The notes beneath the pieces were generated by a model, which was not told where the DNA came from, did not search any database, and saw nothing but the letters and a program-made list of their open reading frames with translations. 64,000 nucleotides of DNA, from the NCBI GenBank assembly GCA_963556255.1, contig OY744608.1, positions 69,160,322 through 69,224,321 of the forward strand, in the 5' to 3' direction. The translations under genes and the position numbers were made by a program. This DNA comes from Allolobophora icterica (lineage: Eukaryota; Annelida; Clitellata; Crassiclitellata; Lumbricidae). Position 1 is the stretch's first letter; each line of letters opens with the position of its first letter. Positions 24,101-36,100 of this stretch are shown in pieces.

Positions 24101-27100
24101 GCCTATTTCAGATGTGAATAATTATTGTTACCTGGTTGTGAAATTTAGAAATATGCACTGAAGACAATCTCTAGACAAAGATTTATTTTGCGCCAAATGC
24201 TTAAATTTATTTGTTTGTCTTTGCCTCAGCAACTGGACTTCCACTCGTATTCTCGATTCCAGTTATGGCCGTTGTTACCATAACATACACCGTTTTGGTG
24301 AGTATTCAAACCCAGCCAGTATTCACTAATCACATGAACCAGGAAAGGAAAACTTTGAACAGGGCTATATCGCCAGTGGAACACGACGCAGAAAATGTTT
24401 TAAACTTGAACTCTAAATCCAGCCCAGTTTTACTTAGACTACATGATCCACAAGAGGGATAGCTTTATATCTCGGTTTCATTCTGAGGTCGAATAACATA
24501 GTGGAATGTCAGCGTAGTAGGCTTTTAGAGGGATGAGACATTTCTAGAAAATAAAGTAAGCTTATCTGAGATACTGAAGTTTGGATTAGTTTGCGTTAGT
24601 TGCTTTACGTTGCAGGGTGGAATGAGAGCCGTGATCTGGACAGATGTTTTCCAATGTGTCATTATGTTCGGGGGACTACTCGCAATTCTCATTAAGGTCA
24701 GAGGTCAATTAATTAATCTTCAAAGGCAGCGCGCAAGTTGTCGACGGTGCGATATGGTTTTATATATCAGACCCGGCCCTAGGGTGTGCGGGGCCCAAGG
24801 CAGCAAGCAATGAGCGGGGCCTCGAGCGAAAAATGATATTGCGGAGTTGATTTCCTGCCAATACGGTAAGACTTATTGACAATAGCCCATGTATTAAAAT
24901 AGTGCAAAATCGAAATTAAATGGGTTAATAAACACAAAATGCAAACCAGGCTCTTAATACAACATTTACTATGCAAGTAATAATTATGTTTATTTAATTA
25001 TTTGAGTATCTAACAACTGAAATTGGATGTTAATAATTACATTTTTTAGCATCTTCTAATTGAAAGTGTGCTAGGCACAATAGACAGTAGCGTGTGTTCT
25101 GTGTAGGGCATAACCGGGACTTCTTTTTTTGTAAAATGTTTTTATTCAGAAGCAAAGCTTACGAGCTTTGATTGATGCAAAATCAGCACTGATTTCACTA
25201 TAGTCCAGATTGTTAGCAACATCATTCTTAATTGATAAAATTGCTAAGTTAGTGAGCAGTTCTAGAAGCATCGTGGAGCACATGTAGGTATCGATAAGTT
25301 TTAGCTTCAAAAGCTTCTGTCTCAAGAACTACAATGCATTGACAGGAATAGTCAGAAGTATTCGAAGTGCAATGTGCGTGTTAGGAAAACACTATATCGC
25401 TTGTTTATTGTAAGAAATTGCAAAATCTTAACAGGATCGTTGTAGGTCGCTGCAGGAATTATACAACTACAAGGATTGCAACTCCTCTGCAAGCATGAAA
25501 CATCAAGATCCCTAGTTTCGTCGGCTGTAACATTTTCTCTAGATTCATATTGCAATTTGAATTACTCTACGGGGTACCCGTAGAGCAATGGATAACAGAC
25601 TGGCGTGAAGAGCTGAAGGTACCAATATCGAACCCCGCAGACATCCATTAATTTAAGGTTAATTCTGCCTTCCACTCGCTAGGCGGCTGCGGTGGTTAAA
25701 TGAATAGTAGGCCGTGATTTGGCGCCGTATGTGGCTGCCGCATAAGCAGTTGTATTCGACTCCTGTAAAACTGTTATCATGTGCTTTTACTTAATACATG
25801 TATGCAAGGCGCCCTGCGTGGCTGCCGTTTCTGCCATATTTATTTATTTATTCCGGATATTTCTACAGCGCCTCTCGAAGTCTACTACTACTCAGAGGCG
25901 CTCCCGACTACAGTATTTGATACTGTGCCGGAATTTTCACGCCGAAGCGCCACGAGCAATTGCGAGTGAAGGACTTGCCCAAGGTCCGTACGCAGCTGCT
26001 AGAATGGGATTCGAACCTGCAACCCTCCGGTCACAAGGCGCCGAACTTACCACTGAGCCACCACGCCCCACATATATGTATGTTCCCTGTACAGCGCAGT
26101 GCGTTTGCAGGCGCTTAATTAAAGAAAAGATTATTATTATTAGTAGTAATTTAGTAGGTCAGTTTTTGTAACTCGTGAAATCTGTAAAGAAATCCAATCG
26201 ACTCATGATGCATTCTCAGTTGTTCCAAAGCGGCTGTCCATCGACATGACTGCCATATCAACCATCTGGTTGAAATAATTTATGCGAAAGTTTTCATTTA
26301 TGTATCTGAAAATCCTTCATGTGTAAATAGTTTTTTCTTTTCGCACTCTCGTCTCTTTGAAAACTGGTTCAACTTCTAAGTATGTGGCAATTTCCTTTGC
26401 AGTTGCTATTGCCTTTTGATGATTTCAACCATTGGCAATTATGTTCCATGCTGTTGATGGCAGTTGCTAGATCGACTGAGATGTTTTGTAATTATTTGCT
26501 GATGTAATTAAAACGGACCAATAATGTCGCACCGAAAAGCAATTGAATCAATATCATCACAGTAAAATAATTACAAAGAGGCAGCGCGGGGCCCCTGAAA
26601 GCGCGGGGCCCAAAGCGGCTGCCTCGTTCGCCTTGCCCTAGGGCCGGGCCTGTATATAATTATATATTCGTCGTCATAATCATCAGCTGCATGTGTCGTC
26701 ATCATCATCTTCTCAGCGATAAAAAAGTTTGTAGCTTTGTTTGTATTGAGGTTGGCTATGCGCTTCATCCCAAAATTTCTCAACTTCCAGGACGACGCAT
26801 ATGAGAGATATTGAGCATGCAGCTTACACGGATCTTAAAAATGCATTCATTCGAGAAATTATATAAGGGAATTATTCAGTGGCGCTTCCGAAACCAGCAC
26901 GCACAAGTAGTACAGTTTTACGATTAGCAAGAAACAGGTCGGGGGAACCCAGGACACATGCGGAGCTCGAAGGGAAGTCTATTCTGATCCACCGGGCCCA
27001 CCAATGTTGAGTTGAGAAGGTGTAGTCAGGGAATTCAGTTGTACCGATATCTTACGTTGCTTTGCCGTTCCTCACTGTCATTGTTCTACTTGGTCTTTAC

Positions 27101-30100
27101 CTACTTTGCTTGTTCTTTCCTTATCTTACCTCAGCTTGCCTTACCTTACTCTGATTTATAGTTCAGGTGATGTGTACTTTGATAGGGATTGGTTGTTGTT
27201 GGAGGATTTGGCAACGTCTTCAGGCTGTGTTCGCAAATGGGTCGGTTGGACTGGGCTGAGTATGTATTCTTCTGTCAAGAGAATATTTTGTAATGGTTAT
27301 TATGTAATGTATTGGTTTTGAGCTTCCTGTGCTGCGACCCTTGTCATCTTCAACGCCACGTAGTCCAAGAACTCCTAATACCATATAATGTAAATTGATT
27401 GTGATTTAAAGTTATGGGATAATGTGAACTAATGTAATGTAATTAGTTACTTCGATTGCGCCGATGTCTAATGCGCAAGGCATCAACCGATGGCACACCA
27501 AAACCAAGCCGTAATCAGGTCAATATCCAGAAGATCAGTTCGTCAGTCAGAGAGGCAGCATCTGCTGGATAAGTAATTTGAATGAGGTAAGCTTTAAGTT
27601 GTGAACGAAATGACAGATGTGAGATGAGAGATGTTGATTACTCGTCGTTCTAGAGGTCTTCAACAACCCCCTCTTCTGCCCGAGGTCGTGCATGGAGCCT
27701 CAATGATAATTCTCGGCGTCACCATCCGCGGGGACCTAAGAACATCATCACACTCCGACGAGATATTATGGACGTGTTCCAGTTCCATCCATGCTCTAAG
27801 GCTGCTGAGACGACATGGCCTGCCAGGGGATGCACTACATGAGGTGACCAGGGCCACCACTGTGGATCGCATGCTTTATGCCACCCCTGCCTGGTTGGCC
27901 TTACCACTGCGGCAGAGCGATCGAAATTTGAGAGATTCATTTCTAAAATGAAGCGCATGAGCTTCTTACCCATGGAATTCCCCACCATCGAAGAGCTGGT
28001 GGCAGAGGCAGACGCCAGGTTGCTACAGGCAGTGAGTAGGAACATGTACCATGTCCATCGTGATCTCTTTCCACCGATGATTGTTCGAGGCTATAACCTA
28101 CGGACGCGCCCACATAGCTTCAAACTACCGAAGAAAGACAATCGAAACTTTATCCCGAGAGTACTTTATAGACGATAGTTCCGAGCATTGCCCTTTGTTG
28201 ATCCGATTTAATGTTCATTTCCCTTTCTTTTCTTAATTTTGTTGCTCCTGGTTGCGGTATGACAACCAGTTTACTCAATAAACCAATATACATACATACA
28301 AGCGACTGAGCAGAGCGCACTGTCACAGGGAGAGAGTTTCAATAAAATTTTGACCAGCTACCGAAAACGCTCGTTCACGCAGAACAGTCTGGATTTAGGT
28401 ATGACCAGATAATCAGATGACCCTCTTTGAAAAATGACAGGTCCGGGGAGTAAGAACTGATTTTATCCATTGTCGCTGGCCAGAATTTAAAGTCAGAAAT
28501 CTAGGGTGATGGGATGTAATATAGGGCCTAATGTGGAAATGGAAACCACACCACTGAAGCCAAAAGCAAGAAACTCAACACTTTCAACATGTTATATGCT
28601 TATGTCATTGGACTAAACGAATACACAGCAGCTTCAGACTTTTGACTTCATAGATTAATCTATGTTTAAACTTTTGACATGAGTCAGGTATCGCATTTTA
28701 CGTACGATGCTAGTACGTGCCCACATAGATGCATACATGGTGCTAAGGAAGTGTCTCTGGTCTGTGTGACAGTGCGACTAATGACGACTTATCTTCACCC
28801 AAACCTCAACAAGTCAAAATCATAGCCAAGCTGTTCTAGCGGTATACCGTCTTCGTCCTCTTATATGTCCTAGCTTTAGGTTAAATAGACTACCTGATGA
28901 CTTTAAACATTTACAATGTTCTATAGAATATTTATATGGAGACTTTGTAGGTTAGTCATTTTAGTAGTTATAACAATTTTGCCATTTTTACCGTTGTTAT
29001 TTAGTTTGATATTAGATATAAGGTTTGAATCAATACCTCGACTTGCAGATTGTTTCTAATGTAAACTAACGGATATTGCATGTCTGCGTGTGTGAATATT
29101 TCTTCCGTTTTAGCTGGAGTCCGGATCCGACAGTTCGACACACTGTCTGGGGAATTGTTGTTGGCTTTACGATGCTTTGGTTGAAGGGCTACAGCTTCTC
29201 TCAGTCCGCTGTTCAACGATACTCGGCTTTAAGTACTCTTTCAGATGCCAAACTGTAAGCACTTTGATGTATTGCACAAAACATTCACCCAGCTCATAGT
29301 CTGACCGATCTGAGTTTCCATCGGGCTTCCCCGGATTATGATATGACTAAAATTTGCCTTTAGCCACCAACGACTGATGATGTGTGTGTTCTAAAAAAGA
29401 CGCTATAGAAATCAAACGATTAGATGAGACGATCAAAAGAAAGAGCTGATTTACTGAATTAAAAAATCTAATCACAATAATTATCATCGACGTCGACGTT
29501 CTTGTTGTTGTTTTTATTTTCATTAACTTTATCATCAACATCGCTTGTATATTATCGTGAATATGTCCCTAGAACCGTTGCCTTGAACGTACCCATCAGT
29601 TACGCCATGATTCTAATCATGTGCTTCACTGGACTCGTCGTTGTTTCCTACTACGCATCCATCGGCTGCGACCCACTGGCCAATCGCGAAATCAGCAACG
29701 CCAATCAGGTTCGTTCATATAGGCTACTACAATGTCTCCCGGGATCCTCTACATATATATATATATATATACAGTGCTTTTTTTCTAGAAAAAAAGGTTC
29801 CGGAACGGAACAATAGGTTCCGGAACGCAACAATTATGGGCTGGCTAAAATCACGAGAAAAACAGGATTGGGGGTTGGGAGGGGTCTCAATAAACACTGA
29901 AAACAGGTCAAAAACACTGAAATTAAATTAAAATAACTAAATTATTGTTTTAATAATTAAAATAAATAAATTATTTTTTAGTAGCTGAAAAAGGTGCCGG
30001 AACGCCGTTCCGGCTCGTTCCGGCTGAAAAAAAGCCCTGTATATATATATGTATACATTAATACATTATATATATATATATATATATACATATATATATA

Positions 30101-33100
30101 GGATCTGTGCCAAGAAAAGGCACCACTTGTCACTTTCTGGATTAGCCGGAAAATGCGCTTTTACGCTATACCATGATTATTTGATTTTTGCGTCAAATTA
30201 ATCTGCAGCTCGGACTCACTACAGTGCTCTAGTAGGCCTATGACTAAAGCTTATGCTATTTGATGCGTTAAGGCCAAAATTCGGTATTATTGTATTGGGT
30301 AGAGACACAATAAATGACTGTGAAAATTAATGTTAATGTGAATTCGTGAAATTGAGCGCTTGATAAATCGAATGAAGCGAGGAGGATTTATAGCAGTACC
30401 CGATCTTACGGCCATCAGTTGGCCGAAACTGCTGATGCTTGCCTCTTTCAGGCACTAGCAGGGAACGAGAATCATGTACACCGGCACTTATTCCCAGTGT
30501 AAGATGTATAGAAACAAGACTGTGGGGGTTAGACTATGATCCTTGTGGAGTTAAATATTTTGTTCGCATTATGCAAATTTATTTCTGCGAAATTTGAAAG
30601 CAGCAGATTTTAACTTTAACAGTTTTGCCAGTCAAACTCGAATCAATATCAATTCCTTTGTTGAGAAAATTAAAAGATGTATACATTATGCACCGTGGAA
30701 ATGTGTTCACTTTGTCAGAGATTCAGAATCAAATACGCTAAAATCACACCAGCACAACTGAGGGGGTTTGAAACGACCCCAGGGCATGTGTAATGTAGAA
30801 TTAACTGTGGGGTGGTTCTAAGAAAGATTAGGGGGATTGAACCCATAAACCTCCGACAATATTCTCCAGAACTCTTGCTACAATAGCAAACTCTTTCTCT
30901 TATAATGTACCAAGTCGCGGCATTGTATTGCATTGTATTGCAGGTGTTGCTCATGTCCTGCAACTGTCTTTGTGAAATCGAAACTTGGAAGCCGCAATCA
31001 AAATAACAGGCGAAATATTAAGTGACCTAAGTCGCTACCAGTCGATAGCTTAGCGACTGGTTTCGACTCGAGGGCTTAGGACTATTAACAGGCACCGTTT
31101 GTTTTGCACGATACACAAAGGAATTTATTACACAGGGTATCCGTCAAAAGAGTTATCACTTGATAGGTGCATGATGGTGCGGGAGTGTTGTTGAATGCTA
31201 TCGAATTAAATAACATGTCAATACTCAATAGCTTAACGATTTTGTTGTGGTACTTTTGCAGCTGTTGCCACATTTTGTGTTGAAAATATTTGCCGACACT
31301 CCTGGTTTTGCTGGACTTTTTCTGGCCACACTTTACGGAGGAGCACTGAGGTAACTAATGTTGACATAGTCAAACGTAATCTCCTTCTAGTCGTCGTTAT
31401 CCTTGTTTAAGAAATAAAGTTGAAACAATCACAGCGGAACCTTTGAGCTCCCGATCAACTCATCATTCTGTGACTACGATTTTGGACTTTTATTCGGTGC
31501 TATTCCTAATTCGAAAACTTGCTGCCGCTTTAAGGCGGTAAATTAATCGTCGTCTTTCCAGTCCAGAAGTCTGGAACAAAGGTTTTTTTAGTTGGCTGTG
31601 TTTATATATTGACAGTTCAGTGTCATCATTGTTGAGTGGAACTGCCGCGAACTGTTGGGAAGATATTCTTCAATGGAAACTGATGCACTGGTCTGAATCA
31701 CGCAAAGCTCTGCTCAACCGATTTCTAGGTCTGTTGGTCTCTGCTTAGAATAATGCAGCGTAGAATTGTAGACTTTGATGAGTTTGATCCATGTGGAGTT
31801 GAAAATGTTATCCGTATTTTGCAAACTATGTAAATTCACAAATGCAATTGAATAGAAAACTTAGACTTTTTTCGACTTCAAGCCCTAGTTTCCAGCCCGC
31901 GGACAGCTCTTTGGAAAGCTGTCTTTGGCAGAGATAGATTGATAAATGAGTAAGTAAGGAAGTAGCATCCTAAGAATGTTTTGAGCATCACGCTGTAGGC
32001 TCTGGGATTATGCGACCATGGGAACGCGGAATGATTGAGTACATAGTAGGTGCCAGGTGGGTTTGGTTGTGGGTTGTAGGCCTAGTTGTTGCAGGACGTA
32101 GCCATGAAAGATTACGTGGTCATTGGAACTGGGAGGGAAAAATAGGTGGATTTGGTTTGGGTCATCGTATAATGTAGGACGTGACCCTATGGATTGTTTC
32201 ATGCGGTCATGGGCAAGAAGACGGATGGAGTAGTAGGTGGATTTGGTCTGGGGATAGTATATGGTGCAGAACCTGACCCTGGGGTGATTATGCGGTCATG
32301 GACAAGGGGACGGATGGGAGTAACGTTAGCTAAAATTAGTGTACAATACTTAACTCTTCCATTTGCTGTCTTACCTGTTCGACAGTACTTTACAAAAAGA
32401 AAAAATGTTATTGTAGTATTTGTTTTTGGCGTTGCTGCAACTGGACTGGCTTTCATAGCATCTGTGGTTCCTGGTCCCTTAACTCAGGTAAAGGGATTTT
32501 GTCATCGGAAAGGAGAACAATGTCGTCGTCATCATTTTCATCACTTTCATCATCAGGCTAATTTTTACAATCACCCATACTGGCGAAGTAATTGTTTTAA
32601 AAACTTTGTCTACATAATTTTCATCTTTGTGGGCATTGATCGTTATATTTTAGTCAATAAAATTAGGTTACGGTGTAATCGTAAACTCAATGTGAGTAAA
32701 TATAACTACAATTTCTTATATTTTAATGAAACGAATCTTACATTTACACTTTCTAGGTTTAAGGTGAATTTACCAAGACTATATCGGTCTTATATGTTTT
32801 ATAACTTCCACATTAACAATAGCAGGCAAATACAGTTCAAAGGATAAATCCGCGAAATTCGTCTTAAGTTTAATTGCCATTTTATATTTTTAGATCACAT
32901 TTTCGCTGATTAGTTCGGTACTTGGACCCATCACCGGAATGATTTTCCTTGGTGGACTCAACAGACACGCCAACTCGAAGGTCTGCGTTGCATGTTCCAT
33001 ACGGGCACGCATGCTTTCATCCTCACGATATGCAAAGCGAAACAGGCTGAGTAAAAATACTAAATCGGCTCATGTCAATTCGCTGTTAATCTTTCATTCT

Positions 33101-36100
33101 TTAAGACGCATCAGCTTCGATTGCATCGCCTCTAGTGGCACCCAACGCCTGACCTACAGATTGAGAAACTTGTGCATGTTGTAGGGAACAATTGTTGGCG
33201 GAATTATAGGCCTGGTCTGGAGCTTTTGGTTGGTCATTGGAGCTTACACGCTGAAGCGAAAACATCCGACTCTTCCTCCTCTCAGCATCGATGGATGCAT
33301 GAAGCCTAGTAATCTCACCTATCCAAACTATGACGACACCAACTCCAGTTCCAACTTCCATTTCCTCAACGAATCTCCGATTAATGCAACAATGACGTAT
33401 TTCAGTCCGCTGACAAATCAAACAATTGAGGTAACGTCACTAGAACGAAATACTGTTCTCCTGTCATCAAGTAAGCCTACATTTATTTCGCGTCTTCTAC
33501 GAACATCTTGAAGAGGAAACTCACCATCGTAATTGATATAGTAATTCGAAAAGTGGGTAAAACTCATCTGCAGACGAGTTCAGCAAGCACTGAGAAAACT
33601 GTTGTTTTAATGATTTCAAGAACACTGATAGCCTCTTGATTAGACTGCTGGGATTGCTAAACGAGAAGTCCAGGCTTCAAATTTCCGCCACGGCACAATC
33701 TGTTTCGAGATTTTGTCTTCAATTCCGTCCCGGGTCAGTGAGTTTTAATGAGAATATTGTGACCATACACTCGCAATACAAGATCAGAATCTGATAGCAA
33801 TGGATAGGACTGAACTTTCGCCCTAATGTAACAGACGAGGGCTAAGACAAATATATTTGCCAAGTCTTCAAGTCCATGACTGCCTTCAGGGCTTGGCTTA
33901 GAGACCAGCTGTTCTTTTCTTCGGTTATCATGGAAAACGTAGTCATATCAAAATCTCTTTAACATGCAATGTATCGATTTGGATTTGGATTTTCAAATTA
34001 CAATAACAGGCAAATGATACGTGACTGGAACACGTTTCAACTGGTAGGAACGTAAAAGTCGGCCAATTGAATTTCGTCCGTGGTTTGAGTGATGGCAGTT
34101 TGAGTCTTCCTGGTTGTTCTACGGATGAATAATGACGATTTTCTTCAGCGATTGGCACTCCCTGAGCAAATAGCAGATCGCATTAAACATAGCCTAGACC
34201 GCAGTCCGCCGTCTTCCCATATTTGTATGAATCTTTACAGAAACCGTCGTTAACAGATCTTCTGTATCCCTCTGTCTCTGGTCTTCTCACAGCCGGAATT
34301 TGATCTTCAAACGGTATTGTAGAGTTGAATTAACCACAACACGTTTCGTTTATAGGTGGAATATCAGGGCCTGGAGAAATTCTATTCCATTTCGTACGTC
34401 TGGTACATCATATTGTCGTCACTAGTCACGTTCATCACTGGATCCGTTGCATCTTTTCTGCTCAGTAAGAATGACGACTTTCTGAATTTTACATAACGCC
34501 CGTAGAGTAATGGATAAGACACTGGCGTGAAGAGCTGAAGGTACAAAGATCGAACCCCGTAGACACCCGTAAGGAAAAATTCTGCCTTCCATTCGCGAGG
34601 TGGCGGCGGTGGTTAAATGAAAAAGTAGGCCGTGATTAGGCGCCGTAAGTTGGCTGCCGTATAAGCAGTTATATTCGACTCCTGTAAAAATGTTATCTTG
34701 TGCTTCTACTGTTTACTTGTATGCAAGGCGCCCTGCGTGGCTGAAATTTCTACCATATGTATGTTCACTGTAGAGCGCAGTGCGTTTGCAGGCGCTTAAT
34801 TAAAGAAAAAGATTATTATTAATTATGTTTCGAGCAGTAAAGGTAATGTCACAGTTAATTAATGCGAATTTTTGGGTTATTGTCAAGTCTATTTGCTATT
34901 TTTGCTGACAACATTGCACAAAATAGCTTTTCGTTAACAGTTTTAGAGACTTTCCACTAGCATCAAATGAAAGGCTATTGTAAGCAGGGCTGGTACAGTA
35001 GTGGCAAAATTAGAGATAAGTACACGCTACCGGTTAGTTTTCCGTAAAAAATTAGAGGTGAGTATACGCTACAGTATTTTGTGAGTATACGCTGTAGTAC
35101 TTTATTATAAATAAATAAAAATATTTTGTGAGGTGAGTATACGGGCTCTAGAGGTGAGTACACGCGGTATACCCGCGTATACCCTCGACTACAGGGCTGA
35201 TTGTAAGCGCCTAAATATAATTATGGACATGTAATTAAGGTGGTTGTGAGATGTGTAATAGGGTGGAGTGAAAAAATTCGTGTCTTAATTTCAATTTGTC
35301 CTGGTGTCGAAAAGTTGAATTGTATAATGTACATCACACACAAATTTTTTGCATAATAAAAAATAATTTCTTGTGCTGCCCCAAGACTGTCGAAGTTCAT
35401 GTGATTTAAGTCGTTTTTGAGCATTTTGAAGGTAATTTTTGATATTCTTCAGAAACCTTAATGACATCCTAAACTATCATTAAATGTCAAATAGAGCAAG
35501 GCACCAGTATATTCGTCATTCAAATAGAGCAAGGCACCAGTATATTCGCCAAATTTCCACCAAAATGCGCTCGCCATTGTCGAACTTGGCTCGCGAATGT
35601 GATCGGCATGGCGTTTCAGATAGGTGCGCTGCGGCTCTTGCCACCGCTGTTTTGCAAGATATTGGTTTAGTAACTGGCAATGACTGTGCCATGGTCATAG
35701 ACAGAAGCAAAGTGCGCAGGGAAAGGAAAAGAAAGAGAAAGGAGTTGCAAAGTACATCACTGAAGAAGCGGCTGTGTGGAAGGATAAAACCAGAACTCAA
35801 GTGAAGAGGGGTAAGAAATCATATCCCAAAATTGTTGTGAAGGAACACATAAGTCTTGTGAAGGAACACATAAGTCTTGTACAGGAACCCAATTCAGAAT
35901 ATCTAGGACATGTGACTCCTGATAATGGAACATCTAAAAGTATCCACAAGGCTATTTGTACATTTTTCCTTGACAATGATGTTGATACTTCCAACACTGT
36001 GTCATAGGTTGCGACGGTACCAATGTAAACGCTGGTGCACTCGGTGGTGTTATATGTCTTTTTGAAAGGAAGTTCCAGAGACCCATCCACTGGTTCGTAT

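Larger units (their letters stand above)
24768..26652 (-). mobile_element. hAT derivative in intron 5 of copy B
   Basis: Inverted ends CAGACCCGGCCCTAGGG and CAGGCCCGGCCCTAGGG (complement of the right end). Copy C lacks the element at the matching ttttatat site; in the TA-rich context only tatat can be read as a duplication. On the minus strand at about 25380-25140 a decayed frame reads HIALRILLTIPVNAL and STMLLELLTNLAILSIKND, the C-terminal dimerisation region of ZMYM1-like hAT transposases. The rest of the transposase is gone. A SINE (25575-26147) that itself contains another SINE (25839-26070) sits inside. Confidence 0.75.

Noticed and set aside
26571..26783. Possible extra exon ending in caacttccag|gacgac upstream of exon 6
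   Set aside because: It has an acceptor-like site, but the missing transporter segment (GLVVVGGFGNVFRLCSQ) is encoded at 27186-27259 in both copies with correct phases.
32194..32847. 217-residue frame that looks like a gene in copy B
   Set aside because: It joins intron-10 minisatellite, exon 11 (32417-32487) and intron 11. Splice sites and the match to copies A and C show only the 71-bp exon is coding.
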